Origin: an uncultured Acidobacteriota bacterium
GTDB lineage: Bacteria > Acidobacteriota > Vicinamibacteria > Fen-336
Reading direction: 5' to 3'
Length of the DNA stretch: 64,000 nucleotides
Assembly: GCA_902826455.1 (NCBI GenBank)
Contig: CADEEV010000019.1
Coordinates: 1 to 64,000 of the forward strand
Shown: piece by piece, positions 19,737 to 29,269 of the stretch
Layout of the letters: each line of letters begins with the position of its first letter
Numbering within the stretch: the stretch's first letter is position 1
Program-made: the position numbers and the translations under genes
The notes under the pieces: generated by a model
Told to the model about the DNA's origin: nothing
Database searches by the model: none
What the model saw: only the letters and a program-made list of their open reading frames with translations

Positions 19737-20912
19737 GTGAAGATCCACGAGTATCAAGGCAAGGCCGTGCTCGCCGGGTTCGGCGTGCCGGTCCCGAAGG
19801 GCAAGGTCGCCTACACCGCGGCCGAGGCCGTCGCGGCCGGCCGCGAGCTGGGTTTCCCGGTGGTCGTGAAGGCCCAGATCCACGCCGGCGGCCGCGGCAA
19901 GGGCGGCGGCGTGAAGCTCGCGAAGTCGGCCGAGGAGTGCGAGGCCCTCGCGAAGGCGATGCTGGGCATGAAGCTCGTCACGCACCAGACCGGTCCCGAG
20001 GGCCGGATCGTGCGGCGGCTGCTGATCGAGCAGGGGATGGACCTCCAGGGCTCGAAGGAGATGTACCTCGCGATCGTCGTGGACCGCGCCACCGGCTCGC
20101 CGGTGTTCATGGCCTCCGCCCAGGGCGGCATGGACATCGAAGAGGTCGCGGCGAAGGACCCGAAGGCGATCCAGAAAGAGGTCATCAATCCTGCCGCCGG
20201 CTTCCAGCCCTTCCAGGCCCGCAAGCTGGCCTTCGGCCTGGGCCTGCCGGCGGCCGTGCTGCCGAAGGCCGTCTCCTTCATGCAGGCGCTCTACAAGGCG
20301 TTCGAGGGCAGCGACGCGTCCCTGCTCGAGATCAACCCGTTCCTGCTCACGCGGGCGGGGGAGCTCTACGCCCTCGACGCGAAGATCCAGCTCGACGACA
20401 ACGCGCTCTACCGCCACGCGGAGCTCAAGGAGCTGCGCGATCTCGACGAGGAGGATCCCCTCGAGGTCGAGGCCTCGAAGTTCAGCCTGAACTACATCAA
20501 GCTCGAGGGCGGCAACGTGGGCTGCATGGTGAACGGGGCCGGCCTCGCCATGGCCACGATGGACATCATCAAGCTGGCCGGCGGCGCGCCCGCGAACTTC
20601 CTCGACGTGGGCGGCGGCGCCAACGCGGAGCAGATCCGCAACGCGTTCCGCATCCTGATGGCCGACAAGGAAGTGAAGGCCGTCCTCATCAACATCTTCG
20701 GCGGCATCCTGCGCTGCGACGTGCTGGCCGAGGGCGTGATCGCGGCGGTCCGCGACCTGAACGTCCAGATCCCGGTGGTGGTGCGCATGAAGGGCAACAA
20801 CGAGGAGCGCGGCAAGGAGATGCTGCGGGCCTCCGGCCTCAACTTCGGCGCCGCCGACAACATGACCCAGGCCGCGAAGCAAGTGGTCGCGGCGGCGGGA
20901 GGTGCCCGGTGA
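19737..20912 (+). CDS. sucC: Succinyl-CoA synthetase (ADP-forming) beta subunit
   Basis: A 391-residue ATP-grasp subunit of the TCA-cycle enzyme that makes ATP from succinyl-CoA. It begins [11 protein letters not shown] and carries [25 protein letters not shown] and the C-terminal block [19 protein letters not shown]. Length matches the usual ~388. The GTG start at 19737 is supported by the conserved N-terminus. Its stop overlaps the GTG of sucD, and ndk follows, so the three nucleotide-producing activities share a transcript. Confidence 0.96.
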   Translation: MKIHEYQGKAVLAGFGVPVPKGKVAYTAAEAVAAGRELGFPVVVKAQIHAGGRGKGGGVKLAKSAEECEALAKAMLGMKLVTHQTGPEGRIVRRLLIEQGMDLQGSKEMYLAIVVDRATGSPVFMASAQGGMDIEEVAAKDPKAIQKEVINPAAGFQPFQARKLAFGLGLPAAVLPKAVSFMQALYKAFEGSDASLLEINPFLLTRAGELYALDAKIQLDDNALYRHAELKELRDLDEEDPLEVEASKFSLNYIKLEGGNVGCMVNGAGLAMATMDIIKLAGGAPANFLDVGGGANAEQIRNAFRILMADKEVKAVLINIFGGILRCDVLAEGVIAAVRDLNVQIPVVVRMKGNNEERGKEMLRASGLNFGAADNMTQAAKQVVAAAGGAR

Positions 20913-21784
20913 GCGTGCTGGTCGGACGCGAGACCCGCCTGCTCGTCCAGGGCATGGGCAAGCACGGCACCTTCCACGCGATCGGCTGCCGCGACTACGG
21001 CACCAACGTCGTGGGCGGCGTGACCCCCGGCAAGGGCGGCACCAAGGTCGAGGGCTTCCCGCTCTTCGACTCGGTCGAGCAGGCCGTGCGCAAGACCGGC
21101 GCCAACGTCTCCGTGATCTTCGTACCGCCGCCGGGCGCGGCCGACGCGATCATGGAGGCCGCCGACGCCGGCATCCCCCTGGTCGTCTGCATCACCGAGG
21201 GCGTCCCGACCCTCGACATGGTGAAGGCCGCGGCGTACCTCGCGAGCAAGGGCACGACGCGCCTCATCGGCCCGAACTGTCCCGGCATCATCTCGCCGGC
21301 CGAGAAGTGCAAGGTCGGCATCATGCCCGGCCACATCCACAAGGGCGGCTCGGTGGGCGTCGTGAGCCGCAGCGGCACCCTCACCTACGAGGCCGTCGGC
21401 CAGCTCACGGCCCTCGGCATCGGGCAGTCCACCTGCATCGGCATCGGCGGCGACCCGATCATCGGTACCAACCACACCGACGCCCTCGAGCTCTTCAACA
21501 AGGACCGCGGCACCAAGGCGATCATCATGATCGGCGAGATCGGCGGCAATGCCGAGGAGGAAGCCGCGGCCTACGTGAAGAAGCACGTGAAGAAGCCGGT
21601 GGTCGGCTTCATCGCGGGCCAGACGGCGCCCCCGGGCCGCCGCATGGGACACGCCGGCGCGATCATCTCCGGCGGCAAGGGCACCGCCGCCGAGAAGATG
21701 AAGGCCATGAAGGCCGCCGGCATCCACGTCGTGAAGTCGCCCGCGGACCTGGGCGCCGCCGTGGCGAAGCTTCTGAAGAAGTAG
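20909..21784 (+). CDS. sucD: Succinyl-CoA synthetase alpha subunit
   Basis: A 291-residue subunit that binds CoA and carries the phosphorylated histidine, in [14 protein letters not shown] near residue 245. The CoA-binding N-terminus ([14 protein letters not shown]) and SRSGTLTYE are standard. GTG at 20909 overlaps the sucC stop (GTGA). Length is typical. Confidence 0.96.
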   Translation: MSVLVGRETRLLVQGMGKHGTFHAIGCRDYGTNVVGGVTPGKGGTKVEGFPLFDSVEQAVRKTGANVSVIFVPPPGAADAIMEAADAGIPLVVCITEGVPTLDMVKAAAYLASKGTTRLIGPNCPGIISPAEKCKVGIMPGHIHKGGSVGVVSRSGTLTYEAVGQLTALGIGQSTCIGIGGDPIIGTNHTDALELFNKDRGTKAIIMIGEIGGNAEEEAAAYVKKHVKKPVVGFIAGQTAPPGRRMGHAGAIISGGKGTAAEKMKAMKAAGIHVVKSPADLGAAVAKLLKK

Positions 21785-21797
21785 ATAGAGAGGAATC

Positions 21798-22214
21798 TTG
21801 AAGCAGAGAACGTTTTCGATCATCAAGCCGGACGCGGTGAAGGGCAAGAAGGCCGGCGGCATCCTCGACCGCATCGAGAAGGCCGGCTTCAGCATCGTGG
21901 GCGCGCGGCTGCGCCACCTGACCCTCGAGGAAGCCGAGGGCTTCTACCACGTCCACAAGGCCCGGCCGTTCTTCGGCAGCCTGTGCGAGTTCATGTCGTC
22001 GGGCCCCTGCATCACCCTCGTGCTCGAGCGCGACAACGCGATCCTGCACCTGCGCGAGATCATGGGCGCCACCGACCCGGCCAAGGCGGCCGCCGGGACG
22101 ATCCGCAAGGACTTCGCCGAGTCGATCGAGGCGAACGCGATCCACGGCTCCGACGCCCCGGAGACCGCCGCCTTCGAGATCGGCTACTTCTTCGCGGGCA
22201 TCGAGCTCACCTAG
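21798..22214 (+). CDS. ndk: Nucleoside diphosphate kinase
   Basis: A 138-residue enzyme balancing NTP pools by ping-pong phosphate transfer through His116 in NAIHGSD. The N-terminal FSIIKPDAV is the family signature. The start is TTG at 21798, with GAGAGGAA upstream as ribosome site; no ATG lies near the conserved N-terminus. It is 13 bases downstream of sucD, so GTP/ATP made there can be exchanged by this enzyme. Confidence 0.95.
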   Translation: MKQRTFSIIKPDAVKGKKAGGILDRIEKAGFSIVGARLRHLTLEEAEGFYHVHKARPFFGSLCEFMSSGPCITLVLERDNAILHLREIMGATDPAKAAAGTIRKDFAESIEANAIHGSDAPETAAFEIGYFFAGIELT

Positions 22215-22226
22215 ACGTTCCGCGCT

Positions 22227-22232
22227 TAGAAT
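22227..22232 (+). promoter_or_regulatory. TAGAAT box six bases before the DUF4388 gene
   Basis: TAGAAT is followed by CCCGCC and then ATG 22239. The same TAGAATCCCGCC string occurs upstream of mdh at 2786. With no Shine-Dalgarno between box and ATG, a leaderless transcript is likely if this promoter is used. Confidence 0.4.
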
Positions 22233-22238
22233 CCCGCC

Positions 22239-23753
22239 ATGCGGCCACTGGCGGGGGAGCTGGCGGAGGGCGTCCTTCCGGGCGTCCTCCGCACGCTCTA
22301 CGTCGAGCGCCGCACGGGCCTGCTCCACGCCAGCCGCGGCGAGGAGCGCGGCAGCGTCTGCTTCATCAAGGGCAACATCGTCTACGGCTCGACGAACATC
22401 GTCGAGTGCCAGCTGGGCGAGGTGCTCGTGCGCCACGGCCTCATCTCCGAGTGGGACCGCGAGCGCGCCTTCGAGATGGTCACGGTCACCGGCCGCCGCC
22501 TCGGCCAGATCCTGCTCGACCTGGGCTGTCTCGACGCCGACGGCCTCGAGGACGCCCTGGCGCTGCAGGTGCGCGAGGTGCTGCTCGCCGTGTTCTCGTG
22601 GCCCGACGGAGGCTTCTCCTTCGAGGAGCAGGACGCCGGGAATTTCCGGGGCTACGACAAGCCGCTGCGGCTCTCGACGGGCGAGGTGATCCTCGACGCT
22701 GTCTGGAGCATCGCCGACCCCGACGTGATCCACTTCGCCCTGGGCGACCTCGAGCGCGTGCTGACCCCGGCCAGCGACCCGCTGCTGCGCTTCCAGCGCA
22801 TCACTCTCAACCCCACCGACGGCTTCATCCTGTCGCGGGTCGACGGGGCCCTCACGGCCCGCGAGATCCTCGCGACCGCGCCCGTGGACGGGCCCGAGGC
22901 GGAGCGCAGCCTGTGCGGGCTGCTCTACACCGGCATGGTGGAGTTCCAGAAGCCGGTGAAGCGCGAGCCGTTGCCGAGCCCGCTGGCGCTGCGCCGCACG
23001 ATCATGGAGGCCCACGCCGCGCTGCCACGGCAGAACCACTTCGAGGTGCTGGGAGTCGGTCGCGACGTCACCTCGAGCGAGCTGCTCGAGCCCTACTTCC
23101 GCCTCGCGAAGCTCTACCATCCGGACCAGCACCACCTGGCCGAGCTGCGCGACCAGAAGGAGGCCCTCGAAGGGCTGTTCGCGCGGGTGGGCGAGGCCCA
23201 CCGCGTGCTCTCGGGCGGAGCCACGCGCCAGGCCTACGAGCGGATCCTCGACATGGCCGCCGGGGCCGCGGCGGCGCCATCGGCCTCGTCGTCGACGCAG
23301 CCCGTGATCCCGTCCGAGACCCAGCCGATCGCCGATCTTCAGGGCGTCGACGAGACCCTCGCGAAGGCCGAGGAGCTCCTGGCGGCCGGCCGCGGGTGGG
23401 AGGCGATCGGCGCGGTGGACTCCATCCTCGACGCGGCGAAGGGACGCTCCCGGCGTCGCGCCCGCTACCTGAAGGCGCAGGCCCACCTCGCGCGGCCCGA
23501 CGGTCGCAAGGCCGCGGAAGAGGAGCTGAAGGCGGCGCTCGCCGAGGACGCCGCGCACCCGGAGGCCCACTACCTGCTGGGCACGTTGTACAAGGCCGGC
23601 GGCGCGTCGGCCCTCGCGATGGGCGAGTTCCGCAAGGCCCTCGCCCTGAAGCCGCGCTATCTCGAGGCGCAGGAGGAGCTCGCGAGCCTCGAGCCCGCGG
23701 CGCCGGCCGCCTCCGAGACCGGCAAGCTGTTCCGCCGCCTCATCGGCCGCTAG
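22239..23753 (+). CDS. DUF4388 - DnaJ - TPR fusion protein
   Basis: A 504-residue cytosolic protein. The N-terminal ~110 residues ([34 protein letters not shown]) are a DUF4388/PATAN-type domain. Near residue 270 a DnaJ domain has the HPD motif ([13 protein letters not shown]), so it should stimulate a DnaK-type Hsp70. A low-complexity Ala/Ser linker leads to TPR repeats at ~370-490 ([26 protein letters not shown]). DUF4388 is found in delta-proteobacterial and Acidobacteriota two-component signalling. The fusion suggests a chaperone-linked regulator, but its partner is unknown. Confidence 0.8.
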   Translation: MRPLAGELAEGVLPGVLRTLYVERRTGLLHASRGEERGSVCFIKGNIVYGSTNIVECQLGEVLVRHGLISEWDRERAFEMVTVTGRRLGQILLDLGCLDADGLEDALALQVREVLLAVFSWPDGGFSFEEQDAGNFRGYDKPLRLSTGEVILDAVWSIADPDVIHFALGDLERVLTPASDPLLRFQRITLNPTDGFILSRVDGALTAREILATAPVDGPEAERSLCGLLYTGMVEFQKPVKREPLPSPLALRRTIMEAHAALPRQNHFEVLGVGRDVTSSELLEPYFRLAKLYHPDQHHLAELRDQKEALEGLFARVGEAHRVLSGGATRQAYERILDMAAGAAAAPSASSSTQPVIPSETQPIADLQGVDETLAKAEELLAAGRGWEAIGAVDSILDAAKGRSRRRARYLKAQAHLARPDGRKAAEEELKAALAEDAAHPEAHYLLGTLYKAGGASALAMGEFRKALALKPRYLEAQEELASLEPAAPAASETGKLFRRLIGR

Positions 23754-23815
23754 GAGCCTTGCCTCTCCGGCGGTTCTCTGAAATCCTTGGGCCCGTTTCA
23801 CGAGGGGAGAGCCCG

Positions 23816-24370
23816 ATGTCCGTCAAGTCCGACAAGTGGATCCGCAAGATGGCGCTCGAGCACAAGATGATCGAGCCGTTCACGGACAAGCAGGTGCGCG
23901 CCGGCGTGATCTCCTACGGTCTCTCGTCGTACGGATACGACATCCGCATCGCCGACGAGTTCAAGATCTTCACCAACATCAATTCGTCGATCGTGGACCC
24001 GAAGAACTTCGACCCCAGGTCCTTCGTGGACTTCAAGGGCGACGTCTGCATCATCCCGCCCAACTCGTTCGCCCTGGCCCGGACGATCGAGTACTTCCGG
24101 ATCCCGCGCAGCGTGATCACGGTCTGCGTGGGGAAGTCGACCTACGCGCGCTGCGGGATCATCGTGAACGTGACGCCCTTCGAGCCCGAGTGGGAGGGCA
24201 TCGTGACCCTCGAGGTCTCGAACACCACGCCGCTGCCCGCGAAGATCTACGCGAACGAGGGCATCGCCCAGGTGCTCTTCTTCGAGAGCGACGAGCAGTG
24301 CGAGACCTCGTACGCGGACAAGAAGGGCAAGTACCAGGCGCAGCAGAACCTCACGCTGCCGCGGCTCTAG
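23816..24370 (+). CDS. dcd: dCTP deaminase
   Basis: A 184-residue enzyme converting dCTP to dUTP, the first step of dTTP synthesis by this route. The trimeric-dUTPase-like fold motifs are present: [43 protein letters not shown] with the catalytic Glu, and the C-terminal [11 protein letters not shown] that closes over nucleotide. ATG 23816 follows GAGGGGAGA. A separate dUTPase is not seen nearby. Confidence 0.95.
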   Translation: MSVKSDKWIRKMALEHKMIEPFTDKQVRAGVISYGLSSYGYDIRIADEFKIFTNINSSIVDPKNFDPRSFVDFKGDVCIIPPNSFALARTIEYFRIPRSVITVCVGKSTYARCGIIVNVTPFEPEWEGIVTLEVSNTTPLPAKIYANEGIAQVLFFESDEQCETSYADKKGKYQAQQNLTLPRL

Positions 24371-24379
24371 TCCCCGAAA

Positions 24380-24391
24380 AGTCGATCGACT
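24380..24391. repeat. 12-bp perfect palindrome upstream of tetR
   Basis: AGTCGATCGACT reads the same on both strands, between dcd and the tetR promoter. It could be a short dcd terminator stem or a protein site; a nearby A-rich stretch gives it no clear terminator shape. Confidence 0.3.
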
Positions 24392-24403
24392 CGAAGAAAA
24401 CCC

Positions 24404-24432
24404 TTGACGGATCCGCTTTGGATAACTAACTT
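24404..24432 (+). promoter_or_regulatory. Promoter of the tetR-ABC exporter operon
   Basis: TTGACG (24404-24409) and TAACTT (24427-24432) are exactly 17 bases apart. The -10 lies inside the left arm of the palindromic operator at 24424-24456, as expected for an autorepressed promoter. Confidence 0.65.
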
Positions 24433-24456
24433 GTCGGTTGAACTGACTGGTTAGTT
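24424..24456. promoter_or_regulatory. 33-bp dyad operator, probable TetR binding site
   Basis: Left arm AACTAACTTGTCGGTT (24424-24439), one central G, and a right arm whose reverse complement is AACTAACCAGTCAGTT; 13 of 16 positions pair. It covers the -10 and the expected transcription start, six bases before the tetR ATG. Repressor occupancy would block the whole exporter operon. Confidence 0.7.
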
Positions 24457-24461
24457 GTTCC

Positions 24462-25070
24462 ATGGCCACCGACGAAACCCGAGACAAGCTGTTGGCCGCC
24501 GCCACCGACGCCTTCGTCGAGACCGGCTTCAGCGGCGCCCGCGTGGACCTGATCGCGCGCGCGGCGAAGGCCAACAAGGCCATGATCTACTATCACTTCC
24601 GGGACAAGGAGGGGCTCTACCAGGCGGTCCTCCTCGACCTCCTCGCGCCCGTCCACGAGCACGTCGCCCGGCTGGACACCATCGGCGATCCCTGGGCCCG
24701 GCTGAAGGGCTTCTACGAGGGGATGATCCAGCGCTTCCTGCAACGGCCCGCTCTCGCCCGGATCATGCTCCACGAGGTCCTGGCCGGCGGCAAGAACATG
24801 CAGCCCGAGACCGCCCGGGCCTTCTCGAGCATCATCGGCTTCGTCAGCCGGGCGCTCGCGGACGGCCATGCGGCCGGCCGCTTCAAGGCCGTGCATCCGA
24901 TGCTGTTCCACCTCTCCGTCCTCGCGCCGATCCTCATCTTCTTCGCCGGGGCCGACTTCCGCGAGCGCGTCCTCGCCGAAGTGATCCCGGCCCTGCCTCA
25001 ACCCAGCCTTCCGAACCTGTCCGAGCACGTGGCGGACGTCCTCGCCCGGCTCGTCGTCTCTCACCCGTAG
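24462..25070 (+). CDS. TetR-family repressor of the downstream exporter
   Basis: A 202-residue repressor with an N-terminal helix-turn-helix (FVETGFSGARVDLIARAAKANKAMIYYHF, residues ~18-47). The C-terminal ligand/dimer domain is hydrophobic with no recognisable ligand motif. Position and order resemble E. coli CecR with ybhGFSR, a drug-efflux locus. It should bind the dyad over its own promoter and release it when an exporter substrate binds. ATG 24462 follows the operator with almost no leader; 11 bases separate it from hlyD. Confidence 0.9.
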   Translation: MATDETRDKLLAAATDAFVETGFSGARVDLIARAAKANKAMIYYHFRDKEGLYQAVLLDLLAPVHEHVARLDTIGDPWARLKGFYEGMIQRFLQRPALARIMLHEVLAGGKNMQPETARAFSSIIGFVSRALADGHAAGRFKAVHPMLFHLSVLAPILIFFAGADFRERVLAEVIPALPQPSLPNLSEHVADVLARLVVSHP

Positions 25071-25081
25071 AAGGAGCTGCC

Positions 25082-26050
25082 ATGCCTCGAACCCTTCCGC
25101 TCGCCGCCGCCGTCCTTCTGTTCGCATCCATCGCCTGCAAGCGCGGCGGCCACGACGGCGCGATCGTGACGTCCGGCCACGTGGAGGCGACCGACGTACG
25201 CCTCTCGGCCAAGGTGCCCGGCCGCGTCGCGCGCTTCGCGCTGCAGGAGGGCTCGGCTGTCACGGCCCGGCAGGAGCTGGTCGCGATCGAGACCACGGAC
25301 ATCGACCTCTCGCTGGCGCGGGCCCGGGCCGATCGCGGCGCGGCCGACGCCGACCTGCGGCTGCGGGTCGCGGGCTCGCGCGCGGAGGACGTGGCGCAGC
25401 TCGAGGCCCAGGCCCAGAGCGCCGCGGCCGACCTCGACGGGGCCGAGCGCGACCTCGCCCGCATGCAGGCCCTGCTCGAGAAGGGCTCGGGCACGGCCCA
25501 GTCGCGCGACCAGGCCAACACGCGCCGCGACGTCGCGAAGGGCCGACTCGAGTCGGCGCGGCAGTCCCTGCAGCGCGCCCAGCGCGGCAGCCGCAGCGAG
25601 GAGATCGACGCCGCGCGCTCCCGCCTCGCCGCGGCCGACGCGCAGATCGCCCAGCTCGAACAGCAGAGATCCGACACGGTCCTGCTGAGCCCGGTGGCCG
25701 GCATCCTCACGGAGCGCCTGGTCGAGCCGGGGGAGCTGGTGCAGGCCGGCACGCCCCTGGCCGTTGTCACGAACCTGGCCGACGCCTGGCTCACGGTCTA
25801 CGTGGCCGAGCCCGACCTCGGCCGCATCCGCCTCGGCCAGGACGTCGAGGTGCGCACGGACGACGGCCAGACCCGCAAGGGGCGCGTCACGTTCATCGCC
25901 TCGAAGGCGGAGTTCACGCCCAAGAACGTGCAGACCCGCGACGAGCGCGTGAAGCTGGTGTTCAAGGTGAAGGTCGGCCTCGACAACGCCGACGGCCTCT
26001 TCAAGCCCGGCATGCCGTCCGAGGCGACCCTGGCCGCGGCCGCGCGATGA
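25082..26050 (+). CDS. HlyD/YbhG-like membrane fusion protein (probable lipoprotein)
   Basis: A 322-residue periplasmic adaptor linking inner-membrane ABC permeases to TolC. The N-terminus has a hydrophobic segment ending ASIAC, a possible lipobox. A lipoyl/barrel-sandwich half (VEATDVRLSAKVPGRVARFAL) is followed by a long helical hairpin (~75-195, heptad-rich) and the second half (SPVAGILTERLVEPGELV), then a beta-barrel. AAGGAG precedes ATG 25082. The stop overlaps the ATPase start. Confidence 0.88.
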   Translation: MPRTLPLAAAVLLFASIACKRGGHDGAIVTSGHVEATDVRLSAKVPGRVARFALQEGSAVTARQELVAIETTDIDLSLARARADRGAADADLRLRVAGSRAEDVAQLEAQAQSAAADLDGAERDLARMQALLEKGSGTAQSRDQANTRRDVAKGRLESARQSLQRAQRGSRSEEIDAARSRLAAADAQIAQLEQQRSDTVLLSPVAGILTERLVEPGELVQAGTPLAVVTNLADAWLTVYVAEPDLGRIRLGQDVEVRTDDGQTRKGRVTFIASKAEFTPKNVQTRDERVKLVFKVKVGLDNADGLFKPGMPSEATLAAAAR

Positions 26051-27000
26051 GCCCGCTCGTCGACTTCCAGTCCATGACCCGGCGCTACGGCGCGGTCGTG
26101 GCCGCGGAAAAGGTCACGTTCGCGGTCGAGCAGGGCGAGATGTTCGGCCTGATCGGTCCCGACGGCGCCGGCAAGACCACCTCGCTGCGCGTGGCCCTGG
26201 GCCTGCTCGCTCCGAGCGAGGGCGCCGTCCGTACCTGCGGCCTCGACCCGTGGCGCGAGAGGGACGAGCTCGCGAAGCGCATCGGCTATCTCTCCCAGCG
26301 CTTCTCGCTCTACGGAGACCTCTCCGTCGACGAGAACATCGCGTTCTTCGCCGAGATCCACGGCGTCGCCGGCTGGCGCCCGCGCCGCGACGAGCTGCTC
26401 GACATGCTGCGCATGACGCCGTTCCGCAGGCGCCTCGCGGCGCGTCTCTCCGGCGGCATGAAGCAGAAGCTGGCCCTCGCCTGTACGCTCATCCACACCC
26501 CGCAGCTCCTGATCCTCGACGAGCCCACGACCGGCGTCGACCCGGTCTCGCGCCGCGACTTCTGGCGCATCCTCGCGCGCCTGCAGCGCGAGGGCCTGAC
26601 GCTGCTGCTCACGACGCCGTACCTCGACGAGGCCGAGCGCTGCCAGCGCGTCGCGCTCATGGACCACGGCCGCATCCTGAACGTCAGCACCCCCGAGGCG
26701 CTGCGCGCGTCCTGGGGAGGCGCGATCGTCGAGGTGCTGGCCTGGCCGCGCCGCGAGGCCCTCGAGATCGTCTCGTCGGCTCCCGAGGTGGCCGACGCGC
26801 AGTCCTTCGGCGAGCGGTTGCACCTGACGTTGAAGCCCGAGGCCGCGGGGCGCGCCGAGGCCGTGGCCCAGGACCTGCGCGCGCGGCTCCAGGCCCGCGG
26901 CCTCACGGTCGAGTCGGCCCGCGCCATCCCGCCGGGCCTCGAGGACATGTTCATCGCCCGCATCAGCGCCGAGCGTCCGGATTCCGAGGTGAACGCATGA
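26047..27000 (+). CDS. ABC transporter ATPase, first of two (YbhF N-half-like)
   Basis: A 317-residue ATP-binding subunit. Walker A is GPDGAGKTTS (Asp where Asn is usual), the signature is LSGGMKQK, and Walker B is LLILDEPTTGVDP. The Q-loop region GYLSQRFSLYGDLSV is typical of ABC-2 drug exporters. It is translated with hlyD (ATGA overlap) and tolC (ATGA). In E. coli the two ATPases are fused as YbhF; here they are separate genes with tolC between them, and may form a heterodimer. Confidence 0.9.
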   Translation: MSPLVDFQSMTRRYGAVVAAEKVTFAVEQGEMFGLIGPDGAGKTTSLRVALGLLAPSEGAVRTCGLDPWRERDELAKRIGYLSQRFSLYGDLSVDENIAFFAEIHGVAGWRPRRDELLDMLRMTPFRRRLAARLSGGMKQKLALACTLIHTPQLLILDEPTTGVDPVSRRDFWRILARLQREGLTLLLTTPYLDEAERCQRVALMDHGRILNVSTPEALRASWGGAIVEVLAWPRREALEIVSSAPEVADAQSFGERLHLTLKPEAAGRAEAVAQDLRARLQARGLTVESARAIPPGLEDMFIARISAERPDSEVNA

Positions 27001-28304
27001 CGCGACGTCGACTGGCCCTTCTCCTCCTCCTGCTGGCGCCGTTGGCGTCGGCCGAAACCGTCTCCTTGACCCTCGCCGAGGCCCTCGAGCGCGCCCGTGC
27101 CGCCTCCGCCCGTCTCGGCGAGCTGCGCGCCCTCGAACAGGGCGCCGCCGCGGCCGTGAGCGGCGCCCGCGCCCAGCGCCTGCCGAGCCTCGGCATCGCC
27201 GCCGGCTACAGCCGCAACTCGAACGTGCCCGAGTTCGTGGCCGCCTTCCCGGGCGAGGGGCCGCGCACGATCTTCCCGAACCTCCCGAACCAGGCCTACG
27301 CCCGCGCGACGGCCAACCTGCCGCTCTACACGGGCGGCCGCATCGAGGGCCAGATCGCGGCGACGCGCCGCCAGTCCGACGCGGCGCGCCTCGACCTCGC
27401 GGCGGGGGAGTCGGACCTCGTCTACGAGACGACGAGCGCCTACTGGAGCCTCGTCGCGCAGCGCGCCTCGGAGCGCGCGCTGCGCGAGGGGATCGCCGCG
27501 TACGAGTCGCACCTCAAGGACAGCCAGAACCGCTTCGACACGGGGGTCGCCGCCCGCAACGACGTGCTCTCGGTCCAGGTGGAGCGCGATCGCGCCGAGC
27601 TCTCGAGGCTCGAGGCCGAGAGCGCCGCGTCCCTCGCCGAGGCGAACCTGGTGCGGCTCCTCGATCTTCCGGCCGACGCCCGCATCGAGCCGACGTCGGC
27701 CCGCAGCGACGAGGCGGCGGCGCCCGTCGAGCTGGCGCCCCTCGTGGCCCAGGCCCTCGAGAAGCGGCCCGAGCTCGCGGCGCTGCGGGCCCGCGCCGAG
27801 GCGGCCGAGGCCGCCGTCGCCACGGCGCGCGCCGGCGCCCGCCCCCAGGCCGGGCTCCAGGGCAGCTACGAGTACTCGAACCCGAACACCCGCATCTTCC
27901 CCCTCGAGGGCGACTGGCGCGACACGTGGAGCGTCGGCGTGTCGGTCTCGATCACGGCCTTCGACGGCGGCCGCACGAAGGCCGCGACGGCCCAGGCCCG
28001 GGCCCAGGCCGACGCGGCGCGCCAGGCCATCGCCGACCTCGAGCGGCGCGTGCGCTTCGAGGTGACCGCGCGCCTGCTCGACATCCGGACGGCCCGGGCC
28101 AGCCTCGCCGTGGCCGAGCGCAACCTCGAGGCCGCCCGCGAGAACGTCAAGGTGAACCGCGACCGCTATCAGGAAGGCGTCAGCCTGTCGTCGGACCTCC
28201 TCGATGCCGAGAGCCAGCTGCTGCGGGCGAGCCTCGACGAGACCCGCAGCACGACCGCGCTGCTCGTGGCGCGCGCCGGCCTCGAGCGCGCCGTGGGACG
28301 CTGA
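26997..28304 (+). CDS. TolC-family outer-membrane efflux protein
   Basis: A 435-residue outer-membrane channel with a signal peptide cleaved after LASA. Two repeats of the outer membrane efflux domain are visible as long helical stretches (SLTLAEALERARAASARLGEL, and in the second half RPQAGLQGSYEYSNP). NRFDTGVAARNDVLSVQVERD and NRDRYQEGVSLSSDLLDAESQLL are conserved repeat blocks. ATG 26997 overlaps the ATPase stop. It gives the exporter its exit through the outer membrane. Confidence 0.9.
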   Translation: MTRRRLALLLLLLAPLASAETVSLTLAEALERARAASARLGELRALEQGAAAAVSGARAQRLPSLGIAAGYSRNSNVPEFVAAFPGEGPRTIFPNLPNQAYARATANLPLYTGGRIEGQIAATRRQSDAARLDLAAGESDLVYETTSAYWSLVAQRASERALREGIAAYESHLKDSQNRFDTGVAARNDVLSVQVERDRAELSRLEAESAASLAEANLVRLLDLPADARIEPTSARSDEAAAPVELAPLVAQALEKRPELAALRARAEAAEAAVATARAGARPQAGLQGSYEYSNPNTRIFPLEGDWRDTWSVGVSVSITAFDGGRTKAATAQARAQADAARQAIADLERRVRFEVTARLLDIRTARASLAVAERNLEAARENVKVNRDRYQEGVSLSSDLLDAESQLLRASLDETRSTTALLVARAGLERAVGR

Positions 28305-28306
28305 GC

Positions 28307-29269
28307 GTGGCCGCCAACGTCATCGAGGTCGCGAACCTGGTGAAGCGCTTCGGCGCCTTCACCTCGGTCGACGACCTCACCCTCACGGTCGGCGAGGGCG
28401 AGGTGTTCGGCCTGCTCGGCAGCAACGGCGCCGGCAAGTCGACCACGATCCGCATGCTGTGCGGGCTGCTCACGCCGAGCGCGGGGCGGGCCACGGTGCT
28501 CGGCCTCGACGTCGGCCGCGATCCCGAGGGCGTCAAGCGCCGCATCGGCTACATGACCCAGCGCTTCAGCCTGTACGAGGACCTGTCCGTCGACCAGAAC
28601 CTGCGCTTCTTCGGCGGCGTCTACGGCCTCGACGGCGCGGTCTACGAGGAGCGCCGGCGCTGGGCGATCGACATGTCGGGCCTCGGCGGCAAGGAGAGCC
28701 TCCTGACGGGCGACCTGCCGGGCGGCTGGAAGCAGCGCCTCGCCCTCGCCTGTGCCGTGCTGCACCGGCCGAAGGTCGTGTTCCTCGACGAGCCCACGGG
28801 CGGCGTCGACCCGCTCTCGCGGCGGCGCTTCTGGAAGCTGATCGACGCCATGGCCGGGGAGGGCGTGACGATCATCGTCACGACCCACTACCTCGACGAG
28901 GCCGAGCGCTGCGACCGGATCGCGCTCATGCACGCGGGCCGCCTGGTCGCCCTCGGCACGGTGCGCGAGCTCAAGGAGGTGTTCGCGGGCCGCACGCTGC
29001 TCGAGGTCTCCTGCCCGCGCTTCCTCGAGGCCCAGGAGCGTCTCGAGCAGGAGGAGTTCGTCCTCGAGGCGTCGCTGTTCGGGACGCGCCTGCACCTGGT
29101 CGTGGAGCACGCGGCCACGGCGGTCGCTCGCGTGCGTGGGGTCCTCGAGGCGGACGGCAACGTGCCCGTGGCCATCGAGCACATCGTGCCGTCCCTCGAG
29201 GACGTCTTCATCCACTGCATCGAGGCCGAGGACGCGAAGCGCGCCGCGGCCGGGGTCGCCGAGGCATGA
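28307..29269 (+). CDS. ABC transporter ATPase, second of two (YbhF C-half-like)
   Basis: A 320-residue ATP-binding subunit. Walker A is GSNGAGKSTT and Walker B VVFLDEPTGGVDP; the signature is LPGGWKQR, where Pro replaces Ser and Trp replaces Gln, so the opposing ATP site may be weakened. GTG at 28307 starts two bases after tolC. It is probably the partner of the ATPase at 26047, one site being more active than the other. Confidence 0.9.
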   Translation: MAANVIEVANLVKRFGAFTSVDDLTLTVGEGEVFGLLGSNGAGKSTTIRMLCGLLTPSAGRATVLGLDVGRDPEGVKRRIGYMTQRFSLYEDLSVDQNLRFFGGVYGLDGAVYEERRRWAIDMSGLGGKESLLTGDLPGGWKQRLALACAVLHRPKVVFLDEPTGGVDPLSRRRFWKLIDAMAGEGVTIIVTTHYLDEAERCDRIALMHAGRLVALGTVRELKEVFAGRTLLEVSCPRFLEAQERLEQEEFVLEASLFGTRLHLVVEHAATAVARVRGVLEADGNVPVAIEHIVPSLEDVFIHCIEAEDAKRAAAGVAEA

